A stretch of 64,000 nucleotides of DNA, taken from contig NZ_JADWOX010000012.1 in the NCBI RefSeq assembly GCF_016135805.1, positions 86,465 to 150,464 on the forward strand. Reading direction: 5' to 3'. A program made the position numbers and the translations under genes. Below, one piece after another: positions 49,470-58,651 of this stretch. The notes under the pieces were generated by a model. It saw only the letters and a program-made list of their open reading frames with translations, did not search any database and had not been told where the DNA came from. Within the stretch, counting starts at the first letter, position 1. The number at the start of each line of letters is the position of its first letter. This DNA comes from Caulobacter hibisci. Its GTDB lineage: Bacteria > Pseudomonadota > Alphaproteobacteria > Caulobacterales > Caulobacteraceae.

Positions 49470-50917
49470 CAGCGCACGGCGGTCTTGTCGCCGAGCAGGC
49501 AGGGCACGGTCATCAGGATCACATAGAGGTCCAGCCAGAACGACTGCCGCTCGATATATTCGACGTCGTAGGCCACGCGCTGGCGGACCAGTTCGGCGGT
49601 GTCGACGGCGCCGCGCGAGCCTTTGATCGCCGCCCAGCCGGTGACGCCGGGCTTCATGCGGTGGCGGTGGGCGTAGGTGGCCACCAGCTTGGCCGACTCC
49701 ACGTCGCCGGTCATCATGCCGATGGCGTGCGGGCGCGGCCCGACGATCGACATCTCGCCGGTCAGCACGTTGAACAGCTGCGGCAGCTCGTCGAGGCTGG
49801 TCTTGCGAATGAACCTGCCGACGCGGGTGACGCGGTCGTCATTGGCGCTGATCTGGCGGGCGGCCTTGGCGTCGGCCATCTCGTGCCGCATCGAGCGGAA
49901 TTTCCAGATCAGGATCGCCTCGTTGTTGAAGCCGTGGCGGCGCTGGCGGAAGAAGATCGGGCCGGGGCTGTCGAGCTTCACGGCGATGGCGACGACCAGC
50001 ATCACCGGCGCGGCGACGATCAGGCCCAGCAGCGTGACGACCAGGTCCTGGGCGCGCTTGACCATGGCCCGGCGGGCGTCGGTCGGGGCCCCCGACAGGT
50101 CGGCCAGGTGCGAGAGGGCCGAGTCGCGGTCGGCGTCGCCGCCGATGTCGACGATCAGGCTGACCGGGTTGGGCAGTTCCGACAGGCGGTCGACCAGCTG
50201 GCCGACCCGGGCCTGGGCGGTGGATTCGACGGCGATCACCACGCGGTCGACGAAGGGCATGATGCGGTGGTCGACCAGGGCCTGGGTGTCGCCCAGCACC
50301 GGCACGCCCATGACTGCCTCCGGGGCGCGGGCGGCGCGGTCGTCGAACACGCCCAGCACGTTGACCTCGCCGGTGCGCAGGGCCGCGGCGATCAGGCGCT
50401 CGGCGTTGGTCGTGGCCCCGACCAGCACGATGTTGGGGGTCAGGGTCCCATTGCGGCGGCCGTTGCGGACCAGGGTCCACCAGCCGGCGTGCAGGGCTAC
50501 GAAGGCGGGCAGGGCGATGGCCAGCCACTTGGCGACATGCGGCGGGCCCGCGCCCAGCGGCGTCAGGGCCAGGATCTGCACGGCGATCGTCGAGGCGCCG
50601 ATCGCGGCGGCCACGCGCAGCAGGTGGCGGGTCAGGGCCTCGCGATGGGCGAAGGCGTAGGCCTCCAGGCCATGCAGCGCGCCCAGCGCCACGACGGCGC
50701 CAGCCAGGGCGGCAACGAGACCGCCGTCGCGGGCGACCCAGAAGGCCACGGCGAGGGCGAGAATCGCGTCGGCGAGCCGGAACCCGCGCGTCAGGTTCTG
50801 GATCTGGACGCGGGCGCGAGCGGGGGTCAGGCGCTCAGGACGAAAGGGACCGCGCCGGCTATGCACTTCGGCGGACGCAGGGGCTGCGTCCGCGGGGCGG
50901 GCGAGGGCTGAACTCAT
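49469..50917 (-). CDS. hfsE: Holdfast initiating undecaprenyl-phosphate glycosyltransferase HfsE
   Basis: 482 residues, a polyprenyl-phosphate hexose-1-phosphate transferase. The N-terminal half has hydrophobic helices plus a Rossmann-like CoA-binding region (NIVLVGATTNAERLIAAAL). The C-terminal catalytic domain shows KLDSPGPIFFRQRRHGFNNEAILIWKFRSM, RVGRFIRKTSLDELPQLFNVLTGEMSIVGPRPHAIGM and KPGVTGWAAIKGSRG, the bacterial sugar transferase signature. Loads the first sugar of the holdfast unit onto lipid. First gene of hfsEFGH; a palindrome lies 63 bases upstream. Confidence 0.9.
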   Translation of the reverse strand: MSSALARPADAAPASAEVHSRRGPFRPERLTPARARVQIQNLTRGFRLADAILALAVAFWVARDGGLVAALAGAVVALGALHGLEAYAFAHREALTRHLLRVAAAIGASTIAVQILALTPLGAGPPHVAKWLAIALPAFVALHAGWWTLVRNGRRNGTLTPNIVLVGATTNAERLIAAALRTGEVNVLGVFDDRAARAPEAVMGVPVLGDTQALVDHRIMPFVDRVVIAVESTAQARVGQLVDRLSELPNPVSLIVDIGGDADRDSALSHLADLSGAPTDARRAMVKRAQDLVVTLLGLIVAAPVMLVVAIAVKLDSPGPIFFRQRRHGFNNEAILIWKFRSMRHEMADAKAARQISANDDRVTRVGRFIRKTSLDELPQLFNVLTGEMSIVGPRPHAIGMMTGDVESAKLVATYAHRHRMKPGVTGWAAIKGSRGAVDTAELVRQRVAYDVEYIERQSFWLDLYVILMTVPCLLGDKTAVR

Positions 50918-50979
50918 GATGACTCTTGGGCTTCTGCGCGCGGGAGAACGAGGTTCAACCTAGCGTGGCCGTCTGAGCG

Positions 50980-50993
50980 TCGCGTTAACGCGA
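50980..50993. promoter_or_regulatory. Perfect palindrome upstream of hfsE
   Basis: TCGCGTTAACGCGA, a 14-base perfect palindrome 63 bases upstream of the hfsE start. It contains TTAA, the core of CtrA boxes, but not the spaced TTAA-N7-TTAA form. Regulatory role unproven. Confidence 0.35.
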
Positions 50994-51057
50994 TTTTCCT
51001 TCACGGTTCGATTGTCATTCGCGAACGAACAGGCTATCGAACCGCTCCCTCTCAGGA

Positions 51058-51148
51058 GGAGACGTGGCCGAGAGGCTGAAGGCACCGCTTTGCTAAAGCG
51101 GCATACCCCAAAAGGGTATCGAGGGTTCGAATCCCTCCGTCTCCGCCA
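51058..51148 (+). tRNA. tRNA-Ser (anticodon GCT)
   Basis: Acceptor stem GGAGACG / CGTCTCC, D-arm GTGGCCGAGAGGCTGAAGGC, anticodon stem CCGCT-ttGCTaa-AGCGG with GCT at 51092-51094, long variable arm ATACCC...AGGGTAT characteristic of tRNA-Ser, T-arm GAGGGTTCGAATCCCTC, and encoded CCA at 51146-51148. It reads AGC/AGU codons. A P4-type integrase gene starts 148 bases downstream, making the 3' end of this tRNA the probable island attachment site. Confidence 0.97.
51121..51148 (+). other. Probable left attachment site of the genomic island
   Basis: Integrases of the P4 type recombine into the 3' end of tRNA genes and restore it. The T-arm to CCA segment is intact here. The matching direct repeat that would mark the other island end was not found in the window, so it should lie beyond 64000. 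Confidence 0.5.
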
Positions 51149-51296
51149 ACACCCCTTCCATAGCAATCCACCGGCGTCCGCCGGCGTCCCGAAAACCTTT
51201 ACGGAATAAGGGTTTGATCGCGACATTGTGTTTGGACGCGTCCACCCAAATCCATCACTGTCGACGCTCAGACCGTAGGTAGGAACTGGGGTAGCG

Positions 51297-52550
51297 ATGG
51301 CCCGGCTTCTTGAACGCTTGAGTCCCTTGGAGGTCCGCCGGGCAGAATCGCCTGGCCTCTATCCCGATGGCGGGGGGCTCCACCTCCAGGTCACCGGCGA
51401 GGCCGGGCGCTCCTGGATTTTCCGCTACTGGCTCAACAAGAAAGAAAAGTGGATGGGCCTTGGGCCGCTCCACTGCGTCAGCCTGGCCAAGGCCCGGGAG
51501 CTGGCGCGCGGTGCGCGGGAGCTTCTTCACCAGGGCCTGGATCCGCTGGAGGAAAGGCGCAAGGCGCAGAAGGCCGAGGTCCTGGAGGAGGCCAAGGCGA
51601 TCACCTTCGACAAGGCGATCGACGAGTTTATCGAGGCCAACCAGTCGGCCTGGCGCAACGAAAAGCACATCAAGCAGTGGAAGACTTCGCTGACGACCTA
51701 CGCTTCGCCTCACATGGGTAAGCTGGCGATCGCTGACATCGGCGCCGACGAAGTCCTCAAGGCGCTCAAGCCCATCTGGGGCAGCAAGGCGGTGACCGCC
51801 GGCCGGGTTCGCGGCCGGATCGAGAACGTCCTCGATTGGGCGACCGCCCTTGGCTACCGGCAGGGCGACAACCCAGCGCGCTGGGGCGGCCACCTGGACA
51901 AGATCCTTCCCGCCAAGGCCAAGGTGGCCAAGGTCAAGCACCACGCCGCGCTCCCGTATGCCGGCCTGTCGATGTTCATGCGCAAGCTGGCCGAGTTCGA
52001 CAGCGTCTCGGCCAAGGCCCTGACCTTCACCATCCTGACGGCCGCGCGCACCGGGGAGGTGCTTGGGCTCGAGTGGAGCGAGATCGATCTGGAGGAGAAG
52101 GTCTGGACCGTGCCGGAGGGAAGGATGAAGGGGCAGAGGGAACATCGTGTCCCGTTGACCGACCCAGCGATCGCGATCCTAAAGGACATGGCCGATCGCT
52201 GGCGAGACGTCGAAGCTAGGCGCTGGAAGCCCAATCGCTCCAAGGCGGCGCCCACCGAGCCGACCGGGCCGGTGTTCTTCGGCGCCAAGGCCGGCAAGGG
52301 CCTGTCGAACATGAGCATGCTCAAGGTCCTCAAGACCCTGCGCCGACCGGACCTGACCACCCATGGCTTCCGCAGCACGTTCCGTGATTGGGCGGCCGAG
52401 AAGACCGATCATGCCGGCGAAATCGTCGAGATGGCCCTGGCCCATGTCGTGGCCAACAAGGTGGAGTCGGCCTATCGCCGCGGCGATCTCTTCGGCAAGC
52501 GTCGGGTGTTGATGGAAGACTGGGCCAAGGCCTGCGCGGTGATCGGCTAA
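51297..52550 (+). CDS. P4-type tyrosine integrase
   Basis: 417 residues. An N-terminal DUF4102-type arm-binding domain (SPGLYPDGGGLHLQVTGEAGRSWIFRYWLNKKEKWMGLGPL), a core-binding domain, and a catalytic domain with Arg251 (LTAARTGEVLGLEW), His356-Arg359 (HGFRSTFRDWA) and the nucleophile Tyr393 (NKVESAYRRGDLF). Catalyses integration and excision of genomic islands at tRNA genes. It points away from the tRNA-Ser, the usual arrangement. Full length and apparently intact. Confidence 0.95.
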   Translation: MARLLERLSPLEVRRAESPGLYPDGGGLHLQVTGEAGRSWIFRYWLNKKEKWMGLGPLHCVSLAKARELARGARELLHQGLDPLEERRKAQKAEVLEEAKAITFDKAIDEFIEANQSAWRNEKHIKQWKTSLTTYASPHMGKLAIADIGADEVLKALKPIWGSKAVTAGRVRGRIENVLDWATALGYRQGDNPARWGGHLDKILPAKAKVAKVKHHAALPYAGLSMFMRKLAEFDSVSAKALTFTILTAARTGEVLGLEWSEIDLEEKVWTVPEGRMKGQREHRVPLTDPAIAILKDMADRWRDVEARRWKPNRSKAAPTEPTGPVFFGAKAGKGLSNMSMLKVLKTLRRPDLTTHGFRSTFRDWAAEKTDHAGEIVEMALAHVVANKVESAYRRGDLFGKRRVLMEDWAKACAVIG

Positions 52551-52652
52551 CGGTCCATAGCAGGGGTGATGGGCTCAACCTCAAGCTTGGCTTTTGATGG
52601 GTCTCGCCGGTATCTAGGGCCTTCACTCACGCCGCTCGGTGTTCCCTAGACC

Positions 52653-55600
52653 GTGTCCATCGCCCTCGTCGCACCAAAGAAATTCACCTTTCAAGACCTC
52701 GTCTGCGTGGAGCTGGGTCTGCGTTGCAAGGACGCCGCGCTGCTGGCTGAGCCGACGGGGGGCGAAGACGCGCAACTTGACTGGAATGGAGCAGGCCTCT
52801 GCGAGGTGCAGGTCAAAGGCGCCGCCGGCGACGTCTCGGCGGCGACACTCGCCGAACATCTCTTGCATTTTCCCCCGCACGCGGCGGTCAACCCGTTGTT
52901 CGATCGCTTGCGTGATGATCCGACGCGTAGCGCGCTGTTCGTATTTTCGGGACGCTGCGACGATGAGCTGAAGCCACTGCTCGCCCCCATGGACTGGCAA
53001 GGGGGCGCGCGCGGGCAAGCCGTTGACGAAAAGATCGGGGCGTCACTCTGTGCAGCCTTCAAGGCCTTGGCGACAAAGCGCAAAGCAGGCACGACGCCAA
53101 GCAAGCTTGCCCAGAAGCGCAGTAAGCGTGTCGCCGAACTCGCCGCGCTCACGGCTGCCGATTGCACGGGCGTCTTGCAGCGCGTGTTCCTGCACGAACT
53201 TCAATCAAGCGAGACGATCGACGTGATCGTCCAGAAGCGCTTGTTGGCGCAAGGCGTGCCTACCGATCGCCTGGCCGACGGCGTCTCGCGCTTGGCCAAG
53301 ATCGTAGCGGACGGCAAAGGCCTCGACATCGACCTCAATCCGACCCTCCATGATCTGCTGGCCACGTTTGGGCCGGAGCTAGTCGCCAAGTCGGGCTACC
53401 TTCCGCGCGGCGAAGATGCCTCGATGCTGGAGGAGCTGTCTCGGCTAGGCGCGATCCTGCTGAGCGGGCCGCCGCGGGTCGGCAAGTCCTGGACTGCGTT
53501 TCAGCTGGCTGGCGAGCTTCAGAAGCTAGGATTCGAGGTCCAGCGAAGCAGCCACATCGATCAAGCCGATCGCTTCCTCAATGAGCCCGTGCGGCGCCAG
53601 CGTGCGTACGTCCTCGAAGATCCGCTCGGACCACGACAGGCCGTGGCGGATTCCTCGGTCCGATTGGTGGCCCTCCAGAAGCTGCTAGATGGCCTTGGTG
53701 ATGACCGCCGTCTGATCGTCGCTCAAAGCCAAGAGCCTTTGTTGGAAACGCGTCGCGCTGGAGCGCTTGCCCAATGCGCCGTTGGCGCCTGGCAATGGCG
53801 CGCTCTTGGTGCCTTGCCCCTCGAGGACGCCCAAGCGCTCTGGCGTAGAGACGCCGCTGAGGCCCAGGTCGAACCGGTGCTCATCGAGCGGATTTCCAAA
53901 CTCATCGCCGAAACTGAGGCGTTGAGGGATGCGGGCGCGATCGCATATCTGGCAGCAACGATCGATCGTATCGAGGGGGTGCCGACAGACGCTGAACTAT
54001 TGGCGGCTTCGCGGGCCGATGCGGTCGACTTTGCCCATGCCCTGGCGCAGGCAGACGCCCCGACGGGCGATGTCCTGAAGGCCTGCGCGATCGCCACGGA
54101 GCCTGGCCGGGACGCGCAGTTGCGGGAGGTTGCGTTCATTCTGGGGGGCGCCAAAGAACGCCCATCGCTTCGATCGGATTGCGGGATCGACGTTATGAAG
54201 CCGGCGCCAATCGTGGCTCCGGTCTACGAGAAAGATCCTCTCGCGCAAGGCGGCTTGGACTCGCCGATCTTGTCGTTGCGTCGGCGGAGGGTCCTTGAGC
54301 GTCATGGCGACCAACTGAACTTCGTCCACCCCTATGTTCGTGCGGGCGCACAAGCCCTACTGCGCCCCGAATTCGATGATGAACTGGAGTTGGCCGCTGG
54401 CCAGGTCGAGCGCGCCCTGGCTGCTGTCGACCGCGACGCTTCTCTGTCAGCCGCGAGGAACCTCGACTGGATTCTTGGCGCCTTCAAGGGGGCCGCCGGT
54501 GGTTATGACCGCACGCTGGACCTGGCCGAAACCGGACTGCGATCGCTCTATCCAGCGACGCGCGACGCCTGCTTCGATTTTCTCTCGCGAAGTGTTCTGT
54601 CCGCGGCGAGCGAAAAGAAGACGTCCATTTCGCATTGGGTCTCTTCGGTTGACCTCGATTTCGAGCAACTTGTTGCGGTCGATGGACAACTGATTGTCTG
54701 CCAAGGCCTGGAGGCGTTCTTTCATTCGTCAGACCCGCCAAAGGTTGCTGACGTGGCACCGTATGTGGATGCGATCCGTACGGGAGAGGTCATCGATCTA
54801 GACGCCGAGACATCTAAGCTGATCCTCGACGCCTATCGTTCTAGCACCGAGGATTTGCCTGCGGAGATCGTCGCACGACTGCTCGCCGCAAATGAGGCGG
54901 CGATCAGAGCCGAAACGGTGCGCTTGGCCCTAACGTCGAGTGAGGCGAACGGAGCGCTGCTCCTGAGCAAGATCGCGGACGATTTTGCTCCGGCCATTAC
55001 AAAGACGATCTTCCTGCACGTCTGCAGGGAATGGGACAGCCTTGAAAAGGGCGACCGGGAAAGTTTCCTCGAGGTGCTCGACAGGCACGCCCATGCCATG
55101 GGCGGAGCCACCATACTTCTGTCGCTGCTGTCTCAATTCAGGGCTGACGACCACTTCGACGAGCTCGACGATTGGGCGAGCTCGCCTCGGTGGGAAGTTT
55201 TGTCCCGACTTGCGCCGGTTGCCATCCGCAATGCGCCCAACGTCATTTTCCGCGATGGTCGCCTAGTCGGGGCGATCGAAGAGGCCGCCGCGGCGGGCGA
55301 GGGTTTGCGATTGAAACCCTTGCTCGATAGCTGGGTCGAGAAGTTGCAAGCACGTCTGGCTGACAGAATTCCCGACGAGAACGAACTGTCTGTGATCGAT
55401 CTTTTGGTGCGATCCGACGACAAAGCTTGGCGTTGGCCCCATGTGGCTTCGCTGTTGCAGGCTCAGAATACGGCGGCGAGGATTTATTTTACGGCGCGCC
55501 TGGCTTCGGCTTGGAGCAAGCTGACGCCTGACGAACAGCAGCGGTTTCTCGATGTTGTCGGGGCGTCCGTTGGCGATGAGCGCTGGCTTGTGGCGGCATG

Positions 55601-56507
55601 TCTCACGCGACGCGACGTAGCGTCAGATCTTGTCGAACGCCTCACCGGCGACCGAGATCTTTTGAGCCGTTCGCCGGAGGAACTGCTCGCGCATCTTGGC
55701 GCCCCTGTCTTCCAGGCCTGTATTCACCTCATGGTTGGCGCCCCCCAACCCCTCTGGTGGATCGGGCAACATCACCAAGGCGGGCGAGCATGGGCGCAGG
55801 CGGTGGAGTGGGTGGCAGGCGACCTGCGACGCCCGGGTTTTGCTGTCGCGCTCGATGACCTCGCAAACGAAGAGCGTAGCTCCGAACTGTTGAAAGTCGT
55901 TGAGTCCGTGGATCGCGAAACCCTTGTGGCGATAAGCAGGGTGCTGCTCTCGCGCCGGCTGGGGGAAGTCGGCAATTGGCAAGCCGAGGCTTGGGCGCGG
56001 CTGCTCGAGCGGGCTGAAGCGTTCGGGGATCTGGAGACCGTGATCGAGGCGATCGTTGAGGTCGCCCCCAACGCATTGGAGGATTTGCGGGAAATTCGCG
56101 AGTGGTTCGGCACGACGACTTATGCCGATCGCGTTCTTGGATCGTTTGTTGAGGACTTGAAGGCTCTTCAATTCATGTGGGGGCTCATAAAGGCGAGGAA
56201 GATGCTGGCGCCACCAACGGTGGGCTTTGGCTCTTTGGGTTACGACGACGATCTAGAAACCGAGACCTCGGTTGCGCTGAACGCGATACGGCGGGTGGCC
56301 GACGCTTTCAGGGACACATCAGAGAAACCCAAATTGTTTGGCACTTGGCAGCGTCTTGGCGAGGGGTTCAGGACGATCGGGGCCTCTGTCGAGACGCTCA
56401 AGTGGATTGAAGACGAACGGCGCAAGGCGATCGATCGTCGCTTCGCTTCGCGATCTCCGGAGGGCGAGGACGCATCGGTCTTCGCCGATTGGAAGGGGCC
56501 GCTCTAA
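52653..56507 (+). CDS. Large STAND NTPase with N-terminal nuclease-like domain (Avs-like)
   Basis: 1284 residues from a GTG start. Residues 10-140 look like a restriction-endonuclease fold of the DUF4297/Cap4 type: FTFQDLVCVELGL, Asp43, then Glu51-Val-Gln-Val-Lys55 (D...ExK). A STAND NTPase follows: Walker A GPPRVGKS at 272-279 (Lys278) and YVLEDPLG at 319-326 (Asp323) resembling nSTAND3 Walker B. The remaining ~900 residues are helical repeats without recognised motif, probably a sensor. This nuclease-NTPase-repeat order is that of antiviral STAND (Avs) proteins, which detect phage proteins and cut DNA. No ribosome binding site is clear. Target and exact Avs class unknown. Confidence 0.8.
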   Translation: MSIALVAPKKFTFQDLVCVELGLRCKDAALLAEPTGGEDAQLDWNGAGLCEVQVKGAAGDVSAATLAEHLLHFPPHAAVNPLFDRLRDDPTRSALFVFSGRCDDELKPLLAPMDWQGGARGQAVDEKIGASLCAAFKALATKRKAGTTPSKLAQKRSKRVAELAALTAADCTGVLQRVFLHELQSSETIDVIVQKRLLAQGVPTDRLADGVSRLAKIVADGKGLDIDLNPTLHDLLATFGPELVAKSGYLPRGEDASMLEELSRLGAILLSGPPRVGKSWTAFQLAGELQKLGFEVQRSSHIDQADRFLNEPVRRQRAYVLEDPLGPRQAVADSSVRLVALQKLLDGLGDDRRLIVAQSQEPLLETRRAGALAQCAVGAWQWRALGALPLEDAQALWRRDAAEAQVEPVLIERISKLIAETEALRDAGAIAYLAATIDRIEGVPTDAELLAASRADAVDFAHALAQADAPTGDVLKACAIATEPGRDAQLREVAFILGGAKERPSLRSDCGIDVMKPAPIVAPVYEKDPLAQGGLDSPILSLRRRRVLERHGDQLNFVHPYVRAGAQALLRPEFDDELELAAGQVERALAAVDRDASLSAARNLDWILGAFKGAAGGYDRTLDLAETGLRSLYPATRDACFDFLSRSVLSAASEKKTSISHWVSSVDLDFEQLVAVDGQLIVCQGLEAFFHSSDPPKVADVAPYVDAIRTGEVIDLDAETSKLILDAYRSSTEDLPAEIVARLLAANEAAIRAETVRLALTSSEANGALLLSKIADDFAPAITKTIFLHVCREWDSLEKGDRESFLEVLDRHAHAMGGATILLSLLSQFRADDHFDELDDWASSPRWEVLSRLAPVAIRNAPNVIFRDGRLVGAIEEAAAAGEGLRLKPLLDSWVEKLQARLADRIPDENELSVIDLLVRSDDKAWRWPHVASLLQAQNTAARIYFTARLASAWSKLTPDEQQRFLDVVGASVGDERWLVAACLTRRDVASDLVERLTGDRDLLSRSPEELLAHLGAPVFQACIHLMVGAPQPLWWIGQHHQGGRAWAQAVEWVAGDLRRPGFAVALDDLANEERSSELLKVVESVDRETLVAISRVLLSRRLGEVGNWQAEAWARLLERAEAFGDLETVIEAIVEVAPNALEDLREIREWFGTTTYADRVLGSFVEDLKALQFMWGLIKARKMLAPPTVGFGSLGYDDDLETETSVALNAIRRVADAFRDTSEKPKLFGTWQRLGEGFRTIGASVETLKWIEDERRKAIDRRFASRSPEGEDASVFADWKGPL

Positions 56508-56531
56508 GGGGGAGGAGATCTGAGCAAGCGA

Positions 56532-56795
56532 TCAGGATCTTCGCGAGGTCCGCTTGGCGAGCGTCCGAGGCGAGCTGTTTGGCGCCGTTTCCAGCCGATC
56601 GAGGTAGGCCTGAAGTTCGCTTCGTCGGACCAGGGTACGGGAGCCATCCTTGAGAACCCGGATCTCGCCGGCCGCCACTAATTCGTACAGGCGGCTGCGG
56701 CTGATCGCCAGGACCTCGGCGGCTTCCTTGATCCTGTAGGCCAGGCGCTCGGGACCCGCTGAACGATCGCTTGGAGGGATTGGGTCCTGATGCAT
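56532..56795 (-). CDS. AlpA/excisionase-like helix-turn-helix protein
   Basis: 87 residues. AYRIKEAAEVLAISRSRLYELVAAGEIRVLKDGSRTLVRRSELQAYLDRL is a MerR/HTH_17 winged helix as in AlpA and excisionases. Such proteins help direct island excision or repress the integrase. It is convergent with the STAND gene (24 bases between stops). Which of the two roles applies cannot be told. Confidence 0.85.
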   Translation of the reverse strand: MHQDPIPPSDRSAGPERLAYRIKEAAEVLAISRSRLYELVAAGEIRVLKDGSRTLVRRSELQAYLDRLETAPNSSPRTLAKRTSRRS

Positions 56796-57227
56796 GGGGC
56801 GCTCTTGTTGTTACCGAGCGAGCTTGGCGCGGGCGCGACGAGCCGCAACCCCCGATCTGCTGACTGCGTATGCTGGCGTAGAAAGACAGGGTACCGGCGG
56901 GGGGAATCTTGAGGAGCGTGGTTCATGACCTCGTTCAACAAGGCCAGGCTCGCGAACAGGCGGTCTCAGCGTCGGCTATGGGGGAAGCGGCCGTTCGGAC
57001 GCCGCCAGGATTAAGGCGGCGCGGGGACTCATCAAACCGCCTCTGCCTGTGGGCCAAAATTGGTAGCAGCTCGTCGATGGGGGGCGATCTGGAAGCTGCT
57101 TCAGCGGTGCGGAATGGCCCTGCGCTCTCGCGCTTTAAATTGCAATTCCTGATTGAGAAAAAGCGGCGCGGGATATACCCATGCCCACCCAAGTTCGGCC
57201 GGCGCCCAGCAAGGCCAGAGAGATTTG
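56796..57227. other. 432-base gap without a confident gene
   Basis: Lies between divergent genes and should hold their promoters. A 29-codon, very basic open frame with a GAGGA upstream (ATG 56925, stop 57012-57014; MTSFNKARLANRRSQRRLWG...) is visible but not supported enough to call. No repeats or strong hairpins seen. Confidence 0.4.
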
Positions 57228-58478
57228 ATGTCGACCAAGACCCACCTGAAGATTGCCGCTGCGCACCTCTGCGAGACGTTGGACACTAGGAGTTGGTACG
57301 ACCTGACCACTGGCCCAAAGGTCCAGCTTGCCAGCCCCCTACAACTCGCCGACGGCGTGGATGAGTTGAAGTTTGCGGTGCCGCTTGCGGGGCATGATCT
57401 GCTCGACTGGGTGGAGAGGCATCTGAGCGGCCGCCTGCATGGCAAAGACGGGCGGCTACATTTCAAGGTCGCCGAGCCAGCTGATCACATCATCTCGGCC
57501 GACTACTTTGTAGAGGCTTTGCTGGGCTCTGCCGGCAGGATCGACAAAGCGTTGCGCAGCCTCACCAAAATCGTCACCGGCGCCGCTTGGACTCTACAGG
57601 TGGAAGAAGAACTGCTTGAGATCATCGACGGTGTTCGCGACGGCAAGGTGGACGCCGCCGCCTTCGCCGCTCGCATGGCGCAGTCGGACTTCGCGCCAGG
57701 GACCCCCGGGTATCATCACGTGTTTGCGCGAAACGCGCACATACTCATCGAGCAGACGCGAACGGCGTTGCTGCGTGCCTTCGACCATGCCGACCGAATG
57801 ATGGCGCAGGTGCGGATTCTGCTGGCGAATGAGCAGGGCTTCTACCCGCCGCTCAAGCCGGGCCAGGAGATCGTCAACAGTTCAATGACTTCCGAGCGCA
57901 TACATGGCGCCTTCGCCGATGGGGTCGGCGCGGTGGCGACCGCGCTGGATCTCCTGTACCGCGTTTTCGTCTATCTGGTGCGCGAGCCGTTTGGCGCGGC
58001 CGATCTGCCCGGCAAGCTCTATTTTCCCTACAACGAGGTGGGCAAACCCTATCGGCCGTTTCCGACCGACTCCGCAGCGGAACCGACGGATGTCGGCGCC
58101 GCCGACTTACCGTATGCGCTGCCGAACGTCGCGGCGGGCAATTTCTTCGCGCTGCGCGCGATGCGGAACGATCTCACCCACAACATGATGTCGGGCCATA
58201 TCCAGCCGAGCTGCTTCGTGGGCCGTGGCACATCCCTCGTTGCCGGTATCTCGATACGCTACGTTCAGGCGGTCGCGCCGGACATCGACGGCGACGGCAA
58301 ACCGCTAAAGCATGCCTATGTCGAGCGCTTCTACCTGCAACAGCGCGATGCGGCCGTCCAACTTCACGATCTGGTCGAAGAGCTCGCGCTGACCGTCGAC
58401 CACTCCTTCCAATGGCTGGCGCATCGTCTCGAACAGCGTATAGCGCGCGCAGCGCCGGGGGGGGCTGATGACCGGTAG
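57228..58478 (+). CDS. Hypothetical protein with HEPN-type R-x4-H motif
   Basis: 416 residues, mostly helical, no signal peptide. Near the C-terminal third it has FALRAMRNDLTHNMMSG, giving Arg313-Asn-Asp-Leu-Thr-His318, an R-x4-H motif in a helix as in HEPN ribonucleases. The N-terminal part (LCETLDTRSWYDLTTGPKVQLASPLQ...) is not recognised. Its position between a STAND gene and an ABC-3C operon fits an abortive-infection effector, but the motif is short and the family match is not certain. ATG 57228 preferred; an in-frame ATG 75 bases earlier is possible. Confidence 0.6.
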   Translation: MSTKTHLKIAAAHLCETLDTRSWYDLTTGPKVQLASPLQLADGVDELKFAVPLAGHDLLDWVERHLSGRLHGKDGRLHFKVAEPADHIISADYFVEALLGSAGRIDKALRSLTKIVTGAAWTLQVEEELLEIIDGVRDGKVDAAAFAARMAQSDFAPGTPGYHHVFARNAHILIEQTRTALLRAFDHADRMMAQVRILLANEQGFYPPLKPGQEIVNSSMTSERIHGAFADGVGAVATALDLLYRVFVYLVREPFGAADLPGKLYFPYNEVGKPYRPFPTDSAAEPTDVGAADLPYALPNVAAGNFFALRAMRNDLTHNMMSGHIQPSCFVGRGTSLVAGISIRYVQAVAPDIDGDGKPLKHAYVERFYLQQRDAAVQLHDLVEELALTVDHSFQWLAHRLEQRIARAAPGGADDR

Positions 58479-58651
58479 CTGATACTGAGACCAGCTGTTC
58501 GCGAACCTAGCTGTGGTGGATCTCGGCTATGGCGACGGGCGGATGATGCTTCGGCTATTGCGGGTGTCGGAGGACGGGGCGTCGGACGCGGGCGTAGGGG
58601 TATGGCGACAAGCTGGAGCAGGGTAGGGTCGGCGACCTTGATGTCTCTACG

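Noticed and set aside
52653..56507. STAND protein considered as a NACHT/LuxR-type transcription regulator
   Set aside because: No C-terminal DNA-binding HTH is seen, and the N-terminus has a nuclease-like rather than regulatory motif.
56925..57014. 29-codon basic open frame with a possible ribosome binding site
   Set aside because: Too short and too arginine-rich to separate from chance in GC-rich DNA; no conserved context.
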